The notes under the pieces are model-generated. The model had not been told where the DNA came from. It worked only from the letters and a program-made list of their open reading frames with translations, and did no database searches. A stretch of DNA of 64,000 bases from Rubrivirga sp. SAORIC476 (lineage in GTDB: Bacteria > Bacteroidota > Rhodothermia > Rhodothermales > Rubricoccaceae), in assembly GCF_002283555.1 (NCBI RefSeq), contig NZ_MVOI01000003.1:82438-146437 (forward strand). Direction: 5' to 3'. The translations under genes and the position numbers were made by a program. Shown piece after piece: positions 45,971 through 53,825 of the stretch. Numbering within the stretch: position 1 is the stretch's first letter; each line of letters starts with the position of its first letter.

Positions 45971-46389
45971 CACGCGGCACGTGGGCCGAACCGTCGGACG
46001 GCCCAGCACCTCCGGAGAACACGCGTGGCAACTCGGGGCTGCTGCGCAGCGCCTGGATCTCCCCTGCACCAGACACGGTGGGGGTCGCGGGACAGGGTCG
46101 CATGGAGACCAACGGTCCAGAGAGCCTCCCCGATCCAGGCTGTGTCCAGTCGGTAGGAGCGGGCGCACCGAGAGCTCTCGGCTGCTACCCGAATGCAACC
46201 CGATGTTTGGACCACGTCGCCCGATTTCGATGAATCGGATCCGAACTCTCCTGATGCACAAACCCACAGAGGTCGGTACCCTTCGGAAAGCGCGCTGTCA
46301 GTCAGGCAACCCTTTCGTCCGCCCGATCCTTGCCACCCACTGCCCCTTCGGTTCTCTACCGCCGAGAACACACCAAGGCGTGTGCCCGG
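45971..46389. other. Intergenic region before the RiPP cluster
   Basis: These 419 bases hold no gene I can support. They include a hairpin CCGATT-TCGATG-AATCGG at 46221-46238 and a GATGTTTGG stretch at 46202-46210 resembling a Bacteroidota -7 box. Composition is clearly less GC-rich than the EnvC gene before it. It probably holds the promoter of the 46390-49228 operon. Confidence 0.45.
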
Positions 46390-47145
46390 ATGTGGCACAG
46401 CTACCACGTCTCGCTCGTCGCTCTCCATGGTGGCGATCTCGCCACCATCCTCGCGCGCACGCTGGCCCCCGCCCTGGTGCGTCTCGCTGCCGACGGCGAC
46501 GCACACCGCTTTTTCCACCTGTTCTACAGGGAGGAGCGCCTCGAACTCCGACTCCGGATCCAGGCGCAGCCTTCGGCTCGACAGGCGCACCTCGACGCGC
46601 TCGCTCCCCTCGCCGCGGCGTTCGGTGCGGCCGGTGTGCGTCTCGTGCCCTACTCGCGTGAGACCCACTACTTCGGCGAGACGTGGGATTCCGTCTACGC
46701 CGAGGTGATGAACGGACACACGTCGACGCTCGCCCTCAGTTTTCAGGCGCGCACGTGGCCGGATCGCTCTACCCTCGCACTCGCAACGGCACTCACGATC
46801 TCCACCCTGTGGTCGGAGGCGCTCCGTGGAGATGCACGCGAGGGGCTCTCTCGGAGCGTCGCCTTCGCCCGCCGGCACGCCGCCTCGGCCGACGCGCCCA
46901 CGCCCTCGCTCGCCGCCCTCCGAACGATGGCGGACGCCCTCAAGGGTCCTCTCGAGTCCCGCCAGGACGTCCGAGCCCTCGCTGCGCTGATCCGCCGCTC
47001 GATCCACCGAGGCGGGCAGGGCCTGTTCGTCGGCGTCCACGCCCTGCACTTGTTCTGCAACAAGCTCGGTTTCTCCTTCGAGGAGGAGAGGATCATCTGT
47101 GAGACCGCGCGGACGGCGTACGACCAGCTCCTCGCGGACCGATGA
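46390..47145 (+). CDS. Stand-alone thiopeptide-type LanB C-domain protein; candidate [4+2] pyridine synthase
   Basis: The 251-residue protein follows the thiopeptide-type bacteriocin biosynthesis (LanB-elimination-like) pattern: W-S-Y-H near the start, HRFFHLFYREERLELRLRIQAQPSAR, VPYSRETHYFGETWDSVYAEVM, and the C-terminal HALHLFCNKLGFSFEEERIICETART. A second protein of this fold, larger, is at 56171. In known thiopeptide clusters one such protein eliminates glutamate and another forms the pyridine, ejecting the leader. Which of the two does which is inference; small size and separate location favour cyclase here. The ATG at 46390 is preferred over the upstream TTG. It overlaps the next gene by 4 bp. 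Confidence 0.72.
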   Translation: MWHSYHVSLVALHGGDLATILARTLAPALVRLAADGDAHRFFHLFYREERLELRLRIQAQPSARQAHLDALAPLAAAFGAAGVRLVPYSRETHYFGETWDSVYAEVMNGHTSTLALSFQARTWPDRSTLALATALTISTLWSEALRGDAREGLSRSVAFARRHAASADAPTPSLAALRTMADALKGPLESRQDVRALAALIRRSIHRGGQGLFVGVHALHLFCNKLGFSFEEERIICETARTAYDQLLADR

Positions 47146-47966
47146 CCGCCGACGGCATCCTGGCGATCTCAGCTCTCATCGCGGCGTGCGGCGTTGCGCT
47201 GGACGCCGCCGAGTTGCTCGGCCCAAAAAGCCCGCTCGACCGGTACTTCGCCTGGGAGGCGACTCGCTTTCGGCCGACGCTGAGACGGCTGACGCAAACG
47301 GGCCCGCTCAAGTGGGCACTCGGGGTCCAGATCGCGGCCGCCTTCGGGGTGGCTCCCCTGGTCCTGTGGGCTGGGCCTGCGGGCGCACTTCTGGGCATCG
47401 TGGTCCTCGCCGTACACCTCCTCGTCCGCATCCGAGCACCGCTCAGTTCCAACGGGGCGGACTACATGCAATTGATCGTGTGGTCGGCCGTGGTCGCGTA
47501 TGGTCTCGCTGGCGGCTCTCTCGGGCGGTCTGCGGCCCTGTGGTTCGTCGCGGGCAATGCCGTGGTGGCCTACGTGACGGCGGGCCTCAAGAAGCTGTCG
47601 GTGCCCGGCTGGCGAGACGGAACGGTGCTCGGCTCGATCATGGCCACCGAGACCTTCGGGACGCCAGCGCTGGTGCCGCTCATGCACGTGCGCCCCCTCG
47701 CCGCCGTCGCAGCGTGGGGCACGCTCGGCTTCGAGACCCTGGGGCCTCTTCTCATCCTGCTGGGACCGCCCGGCGCGCTGACGTTCGCCGCGATCGCCAC
47801 GCTGTTCCACGTCGGGATCGCCGCAACCATGGGGCTCAACCGGTTCGTGTTCGCCTTCGGAGCGGCACTTCCCAGCACCTACTGGATCTCTGCGCCCCTG
47901 AATGACCTCGCAACATCGTCCCTTTCCACCCTTCTTCACATCACCTCCCCTGTGCTAGGTTTGTGA
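47142..47966 (+). CDS. HTTM-domain (vitamin K-dependent carboxylase-like/SdpB-like) membrane protein
   Basis: The 274-residue protein has six to eight hydrophobic segments. The stretch VAYVTAGLKKLSVPGWRDGTVLGSIMATETFG matches the HTTM motif (sG..Kl.g..W..G.al), and VGIAATMGLNRFVFAFGAALPSTYWIS is like the late H..mgl..F.f family block. HTTM proteins include SdpB, needed for SDP toxin production, and others with unknown roles. It overlaps both neighbours by 4 bases (ATGA at 47142, GTGA at 47963), a tight operon with the putative cyclase and JmjC genes. Confidence 0.68.
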   Translation: MTADGILAISALIAACGVALDAAELLGPKSPLDRYFAWEATRFRPTLRRLTQTGPLKWALGVQIAAAFGVAPLVLWAGPAGALLGIVVLAVHLLVRIRAPLSSNGADYMQLIVWSAVVAYGLAGGSLGRSAALWFVAGNAVVAYVTAGLKKLSVPGWRDGTVLGSIMATETFGTPALVPLMHVRPLAAVAAWGTLGFETLGPLLILLGPPGALTFAAIATLFHVGIAATMGLNRFVFAFGAALPSTYWISAPLNDLATSSLSTLLHITSPVLGL

Positions 47967-47983
47967 CCCCCTCCCCCACACCC

Positions 47984-49228
47984 ATGGACTTCCCCTTCGA
48001 AAAACTCATCGCCCCCATCTCCGTCGAGACGTTCTTCGCGGAGTACTGGGAGAAGAAACCGCTCCACATCTCGCGTGGGGACAGCTCGTACTACGATGGC
48101 CTCGCCACGACCCGTGAGATCGACTCCCTGATCACGGGATTCTCCGGGGAGCAAGGCATGTCGCTGTCGGTGATCGGCTCCCGGGGGCCGGAGACCACGA
48201 TCCATGAGTTCGGCTCGGGCGTCGCGTACGAGCAGGAGGGCGTGTACAAGGCGTTCGCCAACGGGTCCACCGTCCGCATCCGCGGCATCCAGCGCCACCT
48301 CCCTGGCGGACAGGCCCTGGCGGCCGGGGTCACGCAACACACGAGCGCACCGGTCCGGATCAACATGTACCTGACGCCTCGCAACTCGCAGGGCTTCAAC
48401 GTCCATCAGGACGGCCACGAAGTCCTGGTGGTGCAGATCAAGGGACGCAAGCACTGGAACGTGTACGCTGAGCCCGTCGAGTTGCCGAACGACCAGCTCG
48501 TCCGAGGGCGGCCGGAGCTGTTCGGCCTCAAGGCGGGTGCGGTCCGCTACTCGCACTCCACAGACCCGAACAGCGAGCCCCCGCTGATGATGGAGGTCGT
48601 ACTGGAGGAGGGCGACTTCCTCTACATCCCGCGCGGGTTCTACCACGCGGCCTACACGACCGACACCCTCTCGATGCACTTCACCATCGGCGCGTACACC
48701 CTCACCTGGCACGACGCTGTGCTTGCGGCGTTGGGCGACGTGTTCGGCGCGTCGCCCGAGCTCCGGCGCTCGCTCCCCGCAGGGTTCGCCCGCGGTGCCG
48801 ACCCGGCCGACATCGAGGCACACAGCGAGGACGTGCTCGCGGCCCTCCGGGAGCGGCTCGACGCGTCGGTGCTGGCACGGGCGGTGGATACCCTCGGCGC
48901 GCGCGTCGTCGCGACGACCGCCGCCCCCTTCCAGGGCTTGATCGAGGATGTCGACCGGGCGGACACGCTGGGCATGGACGACCCGGTTCGCATGCGGCAG
49001 GACCTCCTCTACCGGGTCGACGAGCGCGCCTCGACGAAAATCCTGTCCTTTAACGGGCGGACCGTCCGCTTCCCGGACGGTGCCGACGGAGTGCTGGAAC
49101 GCATCGAAGGAGGCGCCGCCTTCTCCGCGACGGACCTCCCTGCCGAGATCCCGGCCGAGGCCCGCCTCAAGCTGGTTCGTCAGCTCGTGAAGGTGGGCAT
49201 GCTGATGCCCGTGGCGCGGGCGGCCTGA
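47984..49228 (+). CDS. JmjC-domain/cupin-fold iron oxygenase
   Basis: The 414-residue protein resembles ribosomal-oxygenase-type JmjC enzymes. The Fe(II) triad is visible: His141 and Asp143 in NVHQDGHEVLVVQIKG and His221 in YIPRGFYHAAYTT. The N-terminus FEKLIAPISVETFFAEYWEKKPLHI and the C-terminal winged-helix-like part (LPAEIPAEARLKLVRQLVKVGMLM) match the family. These enzymes hydroxylate amino-acid side chains using 2-oxoglutarate. In this operon peptide tailoring is plausible but not shown. The ATG at 47984 fits the family start; a GTG at 47963 overlapping the previous stop is the alternative. Confidence 0.83.
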   Translation: MDFPFEKLIAPISVETFFAEYWEKKPLHISRGDSSYYDGLATTREIDSLITGFSGEQGMSLSVIGSRGPETTIHEFGSGVAYEQEGVYKAFANGSTVRIRGIQRHLPGGQALAAGVTQHTSAPVRINMYLTPRNSQGFNVHQDGHEVLVVQIKGRKHWNVYAEPVELPNDQLVRGRPELFGLKAGAVRYSHSTDPNSEPPLMMEVVLEEGDFLYIPRGFYHAAYTTDTLSMHFTIGAYTLTWHDAVLAALGDVFGASPELRRSLPAGFARGADPADIEAHSEDVLAALRERLDASVLARAVDTLGARVVATTAAPFQGLIEDVDRADTLGMDDPVRMRQDLLYRVDERASTKILSFNGRTVRFPDGADGVLERIEGGAAFSATDLPAEIPAEARLKLVRQLVKVGMLMPVARAA

Positions 49229-49251
49229 GCCTGCCGAGTGTTCGCGCCGGG

Positions 49252-50022
49252 CTACAGCCCGGCCGTCCGGATCCGCACGGTGCCCTCGGTCGTGCGGATC
49301 TTCAGGCCTCGGCTTCCGTCCCCGATTCGCCCATAGACCGCCCCGGTGCTGGGGTCCCGGAACACCGGAAGGTCCGTCCGCACGCGGCCGAAGCGGCTGA
49401 AGGCGTCCACCTCGACGCCGGTTCCCTCCGCGAGGCGCACGCTCACGTCCCCGTCGTTGGTCCGCAGGTCGACCGGTCCGCTCCAGGCCACCGTGGACAG
49501 GTCGAGGTAGATGTCACCATCGCTCGTGAAGGCGGAGATGGCGCCCGGTAGCGCCGCCTCGATGTCCCCGTCGTAGGTGTGGGCCCGAAATGAGACGCCC
49601 TCCGGGACTCGGACCACGAACGAGACGCCGACGTCAGACTCGTCCCGACCAACGCCGCCGAGACGCCCGCCGCCGCCCAGCACGCACCCTTTCGGGCCGA
49701 GTTCGGCCGAGTAGCCTCGCTCTTCGAGGTACTCCGCATCGTCGGCGATCGCACAGATCGACACGCTCCCGTCGGCGCCCATCACCAAGTCGAGGCGGAC
49801 CGTCTCCCATGCCGCCCCGAACCGCTGGATCTCGACCTCGACCTCGTCCGACTCGGACCGTTCGGCCAGGATCTCTCCGCTCACGTTCTGGATCTCGATG
49901 GCGGCCCCGGGAGGCACGACCCCGCTCCAGCGGGCGTCTCGACCCTCGACGTCGAGCGAGTCCACTGGCACAGAAGGAGCGACGAGAAGGGCGACGACGA
50001 GTGCCAGAGCAGACATGGACAT
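49252..50022 (-). CDS. DUF4097-type exported beta-repeat protein
   Basis: The 256-residue protein starts with a signal peptide (ALALVVALLVAPSVPV) and shows the DUF4097 pattern of repeating strands: EIQNVSGEILAERSESDEVEVEIQ, RAHTYDGDIEAALPGAISAFTSDGDIYLDLS, DLRTNDGDVSVRLAEGTGVEVDAF and LKIRTTEGTVRIRTAG. DUF4097 proteins are predicted beta-helices, often cell-surface or periplasmic. It lies on the opposite strand inside the RiPP region, so its link to the cluster is uncertain. Confidence 0.76.
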   Translation of the reverse strand: MSMSALALVVALLVAPSVPVDSLDVEGRDARWSGVVPPGAAIEIQNVSGEILAERSESDEVEVEIQRFGAAWETVRLDLVMGADGSVSICAIADDAEYLEERGYSAELGPKGCVLGGGGRLGGVGRDESDVGVSFVVRVPEGVSFRAHTYDGDIEAALPGAISAFTSDGDIYLDLSTVAWSGPVDLRTNDGDVSVRLAEGTGVEVDAFSRFGRVRTDLPVFRDPSTGAVYGRIGDGSRGLKIRTTEGTVRIRTAGL

Positions 50023-50227
50023 CAGGGAAGGCGGGATGGGCTCAACGACGAGACTGCATCGATAGTACCACCTGTTCCGATCGACAGCTACGAGCACGGG
50101 CCGCTAGGGTAGGCGAGCGCATTCCATCCCGGTGGGGCGCAGTCTCTGGACGGGTCACCGCACCAGCCGACGGTCTCCTCGAGATCGCTCCCCCACGGCC
50201 GCGGCTGGGTTCGCCGAGGTCCCCCCC

Positions 50228-50785
50228 TCAGCGAGACGCCATCCCCTCGTCGTCGGAGTGAAACGCCGAGACGAGCAACGGCTTGATGGGCGATGCGCCT
50301 CCCAGCTCGGCCCGGATTCCGACCAGGAACTGACAGCCTGCCGTCTCCTCCCCCTCCGGGGTCGTCTCGCGCGGCACGGTGGAGGCCGCATAACGGAGGA
50401 GCAGACGATACGGCTCTCCCTCGCGGATCCGCCCCGAGGTCCCGTCCGACGCATGGAGGTGGGCGAGCAGCCAGTGGCGCGTGTTCGAGACAGCGACCCG
50501 CATCCGTCGGTCGGGGTGAACGAGACGAAGGACGCCCTGCCGACGCCCCGTCGGGACGGCGTGCCACCCCGTCGGCGTCCCGTCGGGGCCTCGCCGACGG
50601 GCATACACGAAGACATCGGTCGTGCCGACGTCGGCGGTAAAGAAGCCCCATCCCGGCAACAGCCCCAACCGATCCCGACGCCGAACCCACGCCATCAGGC
50701 GCTTCAGCGGCGGGTGACGGAATTGGTTGAGAAGCGCCAGCGCAAACCACAGCGCCAGCACCCCAGTCACCACGAGTGAGAGCAT
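50228..50785 (-). CDS. Membrane-anchored protein with a GW-FFT motif, SdpA-like
   Basis: The 185-residue protein has one N-terminal membrane helix (LSLVVTGVLALWFALALL), then GLLPGWGFFTADVGTTDVFVYARRRGPDGT, then a soluble domain ending in CQFLVGIRAELGG. The GWxFFT block is what I recall from SdpA-family proteins, partners of the HTTM protein SdpB; short proteins with W.FF motifs also pair with HTTM/DoxX genes in Bacteroidota. Either reading would fit the HTTM gene at 47142, but the family call is a resemblance only. Start ATG at 50785. Confidence 0.5.
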   Translation of the reverse strand: MLSLVVTGVLALWFALALLNQFRHPPLKRLMAWVRRRDRLGLLPGWGFFTADVGTTDVFVYARRRGPDGTPTGWHAVPTGRRQGVLRLVHPDRRMRVAVSNTRHWLLAHLHASDGTSGRIREGEPYRLLLRYAASTVPRETTPEGEETAGCQFLVGIRAELGGASPIKPLLVSAFHSDDEGMASR

Positions 50786-50897
50786 AGGGAATGGCCGGAA
50801 GCTGCCCAAAGGTACACCAAATCATCGACGCCCCATGTATACTCTATCGCCGATCGGCATCCCTGCCTCTTCCGGCTCTCTCCACAGTGCTCTTCAA

Positions 50898-53333
50898 ATG
50901 CATATCTGGCCACGCACCGCTTTGCTTCTCGGAGTTCTGTGTGCGCTCAGCACGACCAGTTGGGCACAGGGCCAAGGCCCAGGGGTGATCGTCGGGACGG
51001 TCGTGGACACCGCGACGGACAGCACGCTGACGCCCGCCAGCGTCGCGCTCTACAGCACGGCCGACTCGTCCTTCGTGACCGGCGTCGCGACCGACGCGGC
51101 GGGGGCGTTTCGGTTCGACGGCCTACCGGCTGGCGGGTACCGCGTACGCGTCAGCTTCCTGGGCTACGACACCGTGCGCCGCGACACGGTCGTCGGCACC
51201 GAACCGGTCCGCCTCGGCCGCCTCGGGCTCACCGCGACCGCGCAGGCGCTGGGCGGCGCCGAGGTGGTCGGCAACCGACCCGAGGTGCAGCAGGTCGGCG
51301 ACCGGACGATCTACGACGTGCAGAATCAGGCCGTCACAGCAGGCGGGAACGCGCTGGAGACGCTCCAGACGCTCCCTTCGGTCGATGTGGACGTAGACGG
51401 GAACGTCTCCCTCCGAGGCAACGGGGACGTGGCGATTCACGTCAACGGACGACCCGTCCCCTTGCAAGGCGCGCTCCTGACGGGATACCTCCGGCAGATC
51501 TCGTCCAGCCAGATCGGCAGCGTCGAGGTGATTCCGAACCCCTCGGCGCGCTACGACCCCGAGGGGACTGGCGGAATCATCAACATCGTCCTCGTCCAGA
51601 ACACAGACCGTGGGCTCTCGGGCGGGACCACCGTCGGAGGGGGGACGGCCCCGGCCGCCGAACTCGGCGGGACCCTCTCCTACCAGCGAGGCGCCTTCGA
51701 CGCGACCGGGACGCTGGGCGTCCGGTACGACGCCTTCGACCTCGCAGGAACCACCGAGCGGGGCGTCCCGATCGTCGGTGTGCCAGGATTCCAGGCCTAT
51801 GACGAGGCGACGGAGACCCTCTCCGTCTTCACCACCGCGCGCGTGGACTACGCTGCCGCCCCACGAACCGCGTTGGTTTTCGAAGGCGTCCTCGGGCAGC
51901 GTGACCAGGCGGGGACCGAGGACCTCCGCCAGTTTTCGACCCGCGGCGGCCCCGAAAGCGGCACGCGGTTCGCCGACGGGGACGAGGCGGGCCTGACCGC
52001 CAGCGCAGCGGCAGTGCTCAACCACGACTTCGCACCGCCCCCGACACGCGGCCGTGGCCCCCAGCACCGCCTGTCTCTGGAAGCCAAGGCGTTCCGCACC
52101 CGTTCCGACGACGACGATGTGTTTACCGAGCGAGCCTCCGGCGTCCTGACCGGACTCGAACAGTCCACAGAGGACCAAACCGTCGTCGACGCGTATGCCA
52201 AAGCCGACTACACGCGCCCGGTCGGGTCCGGGCTCATTGAGGCCGGAGGACGCCTCACGCGCCGCTCCGTCGATGGCACACTGGACTACTCGATCGGGGA
52301 GGTGGCCGTCACGGACCCCCTGCGGTCCAACGCACTCACCTATCGCGAGACGGTTCTCGCCGCGTACGGCCAGGCGTCGCGGTCGTTCGGGCGCCTCGAG
52401 ACCCTGGCCGGACTCCGGGTCGAAACCACCTCCCGCGCCTTCGACCTCCTCAACGACGCGCCGCCGCTGGCCGGGCTTCCCCCTCTGGAGGGGGAGGCGG
52501 ACGACCGCTACACGGACCTCTTCCCGAGCGCCTTCCTGACGCTCCCGATTCAAGGTCGGTCCGGATCCAACCTGCGCGCCAGCTACAGCCGCCGCATCTC
52601 GCGGCCCAGTGCGTCGCAGCTCAACCCCTTCCCTTCCTTCGAGGACACGCTCACGATCCGGCGGGGCAATCCGGCGCTCTCACCCGAGTACACAGACGCA
52701 TTCGAGGTCAGCGCGCGGTACAAGTACCTGGTTACGGTAACGCCCTTCTACAACCGTACCACGAGCCCCATCCGTCGTCTGCTCACAGAGGGAACGAGCG
52801 GGACCCGGGTGTTCGGCCTCGCCAATCTCGACCTCCAGGAGAGCTACGGAGTGGACCTCTCCGTGTTCGAGCGTCGAGGGCCCGTCCGAGCCTACGTCGC
52901 AGGCAGCCTCTACCGGTCCACGACATCAGGCATGGCTCTCGGGAGCACGTTCTCATCCGACGATGTCCAGGCGACTGCACGAGGCAACATCCGCGTGCAG
53001 GTTGCGGAGGGGACGAGCATTCAGGCATTCGGGTACTACCGCGGACCTCAGGAGACAGAGACAGGTCGCGTCTCTGGGTTTGGAATCGTCTCCCTGGCGG
53101 CTGCGCATGAACTCTCCCCCTCTCTCTCGCTTGCGCTCCGGGTCAATGACCTCTTCGCGACATCGACCTTCACCTTCGAGTCATTCGACGGGGCCACCGT
53201 CCCGCTCATCGCAGTCCGGAATCCAGCCATTCAGCAGGCATTTATTACACTCAGCTATTCATTCGGGTCGTCGTCTGACCGAGAAGCACCGCAGGCCCCG
53301 GAAACGGAAGCTGATTCCGGGTTTGGATTCTAG
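50898..53333 (+). CDS. TonB-dependent-receptor-like outer-membrane beta-barrel protein
   Basis: The 811-residue protein has a signal peptide (TALLLGVLCALSTTSWAQ), a CarboxypepD_reg-like domain (GTVVDTATDSTLTPASVALY...GAFRFDGLPAGGYRVRVSFLGYD), and a plug domain (NALETLQTLPSVDVDVDGNVSLRGNGDVAIHVNGRP; SVEVIPNPSARYDPEGTGGIINIV). A large barrel with repeated aromatic strands follows, of the OMP_b-brl_3 (outer membrane beta-barrel family) type. Its place between RiPP genes suggests transport of the product or of a nutrient/metal, or siderophore-like uptake of the peptide. Start ATG at 50898 gives the signal peptide; the earlier frame has none. Confidence 0.88.
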   Translation: MHIWPRTALLLGVLCALSTTSWAQGQGPGVIVGTVVDTATDSTLTPASVALYSTADSSFVTGVATDAAGAFRFDGLPAGGYRVRVSFLGYDTVRRDTVVGTEPVRLGRLGLTATAQALGGAEVVGNRPEVQQVGDRTIYDVQNQAVTAGGNALETLQTLPSVDVDVDGNVSLRGNGDVAIHVNGRPVPLQGALLTGYLRQISSSQIGSVEVIPNPSARYDPEGTGGIINIVLVQNTDRGLSGGTTVGGGTAPAAELGGTLSYQRGAFDATGTLGVRYDAFDLAGTTERGVPIVGVPGFQAYDEATETLSVFTTARVDYAAAPRTALVFEGVLGQRDQAGTEDLRQFSTRGGPESGTRFADGDEAGLTASAAAVLNHDFAPPPTRGRGPQHRLSLEAKAFRTRSDDDDVFTERASGVLTGLEQSTEDQTVVDAYAKADYTRPVGSGLIEAGGRLTRRSVDGTLDYSIGEVAVTDPLRSNALTYRETVLAAYGQASRSFGRLETLAGLRVETTSRAFDLLNDAPPLAGLPPLEGEADDRYTDLFPSAFLTLPIQGRSGSNLRASYSRRISRPSASQLNPFPSFEDTLTIRRGNPALSPEYTDAFEVSARYKYLVTVTPFYNRTTSPIRRLLTEGTSGTRVFGLANLDLQESYGVDLSVFERRGPVRAYVAGSLYRSTTSGMALGSTFSSDDVQATARGNIRVQVAEGTSIQAFGYYRGPQETETGRVSGFGIVSLAAAHELSPSLSLALRVNDLFATSTFTFESFDGATVPLIAVRNPAIQQAFITLSYSFGSSSDREAPQAPETEADSGFGF

Positions 53334-53414
53334 CCTACTGAATTACAGACGTACAGAGATCCAGAAGATGCACATAAGGGCATCCCTGACCGATCGGCCC
53401 CAGACAGATACCAA

Positions 53415-53443
53415 TTGCATCACCGCACCCATTCACCTATACT
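53415..53443 (+). promoter_or_regulatory. Candidate sigma-70-type promoter of the precursor peptide
   Basis: TTGCAT, 17 bp, TATACT lies 77 bp before the precursor ATG in a visibly AT-richer gap. The spacing is ideal for a vegetative promoter. Bacteroidota usually use a different -33/-7 pattern, so this may be coincidence. Confidence 0.4.
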
Positions 53444-53519
53444 CGAAATGTTCTCGGGCAATCCGCCCTCCTTGTCTCCAGGTCAATGGATGCACCACTG
53501 GCCGCACCCCCGTCTCACC

Positions 53520-53705
53520 ATGGATAACCTTACCCTCGACATCGACCTCAGCGGTGTCACCGATGCCGACGTCGCGCTCCTCCAGGAGTCCGCTGGACGT
53601 GGCATGCCCGAGTTCGCAGCGTCCTGCTGTGACGATGGCTGTACGAACTCCTGCGGTTCGTGCGACGATGGCCCCCGCGAGACCACTCCGGAGATCGGTC
53701 AGTAG
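53520..53705 (+). CDS. Thiopeptide-type RiPP precursor peptide
   Basis: The 61-residue peptide has an acidic, Leu-rich leader (residues 1-34: DIDLSGVTDADVALLQESAG and ..GMPEFAA) and a core rich in Cys/Ser (SCCDDGCTNSCGSCDDGP from Ser35). The leader end ESAGRGMPEFAASC resembles known thiazolylpeptide leaders (GMPE/T.xxASC). If Ser35 is core residue 1, Ser44 is residue 10 and Cys45 residue 11, the spacing of micrococcin-type 26-membered rings. A tail of nine residues ending TPEIGQ follows. Five Cys (36, 37, 41, 45, 48) could become azoles. It is upstream of the LanB genes. Start ATG at 53520. Confidence 0.85.
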   Translation: MDNLTLDIDLSGVTDADVALLQESAGRGMPEFAASCCDDGCTNSCGSCDDGPRETTPEIGQ

Positions 53706-53757
53706 CGTCCGTCACAGTTCGAACTCGCTGCTCGGTGTCCTACACGGAGCAGTACAG

Positions 53758-53790
53758 CGCGGGGGGCCATGGAGCCCCCCGCGTTTTCTT
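53758..53790 (+). terminator. Rho-independent terminator/attenuator between precursor and LanB genes
   Basis: CGCGGGGGGC-CATGGA-GCCCCCCGCG is a perfect 10-bp stem with a six-base loop followed by TTTTCTT. It lies 52 bp past the precursor stop and directly before the LanB start. It would keep precursor mRNA in excess over the enzymes. An ATG in the loop is open into LanB but is unlikely as start. Confidence 0.85.
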
Positions 53791-53825
53791 CTGTCCGCCC
53801 ACGCCGCGCTTCAGGACGTGACCCG

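Noticed and set aside
46193..46708. Frame starting before the candidate cyclase
   Set aside because: It overlaps the LanB-C-like gene in another frame and shows no homology.
53712..53722. GTTCGAA stretch, as in tRNA T-loops
   Set aside because: No acceptor, D or anticodon stems surround it. No tRNA was found anywhere in the window.
53769..53825. ATG start of the LanB gene at 53769
   Set aside because: It lies in the loop of the terminator and the first 19 residues are not family-like; the GTG at 53826 was chosen.
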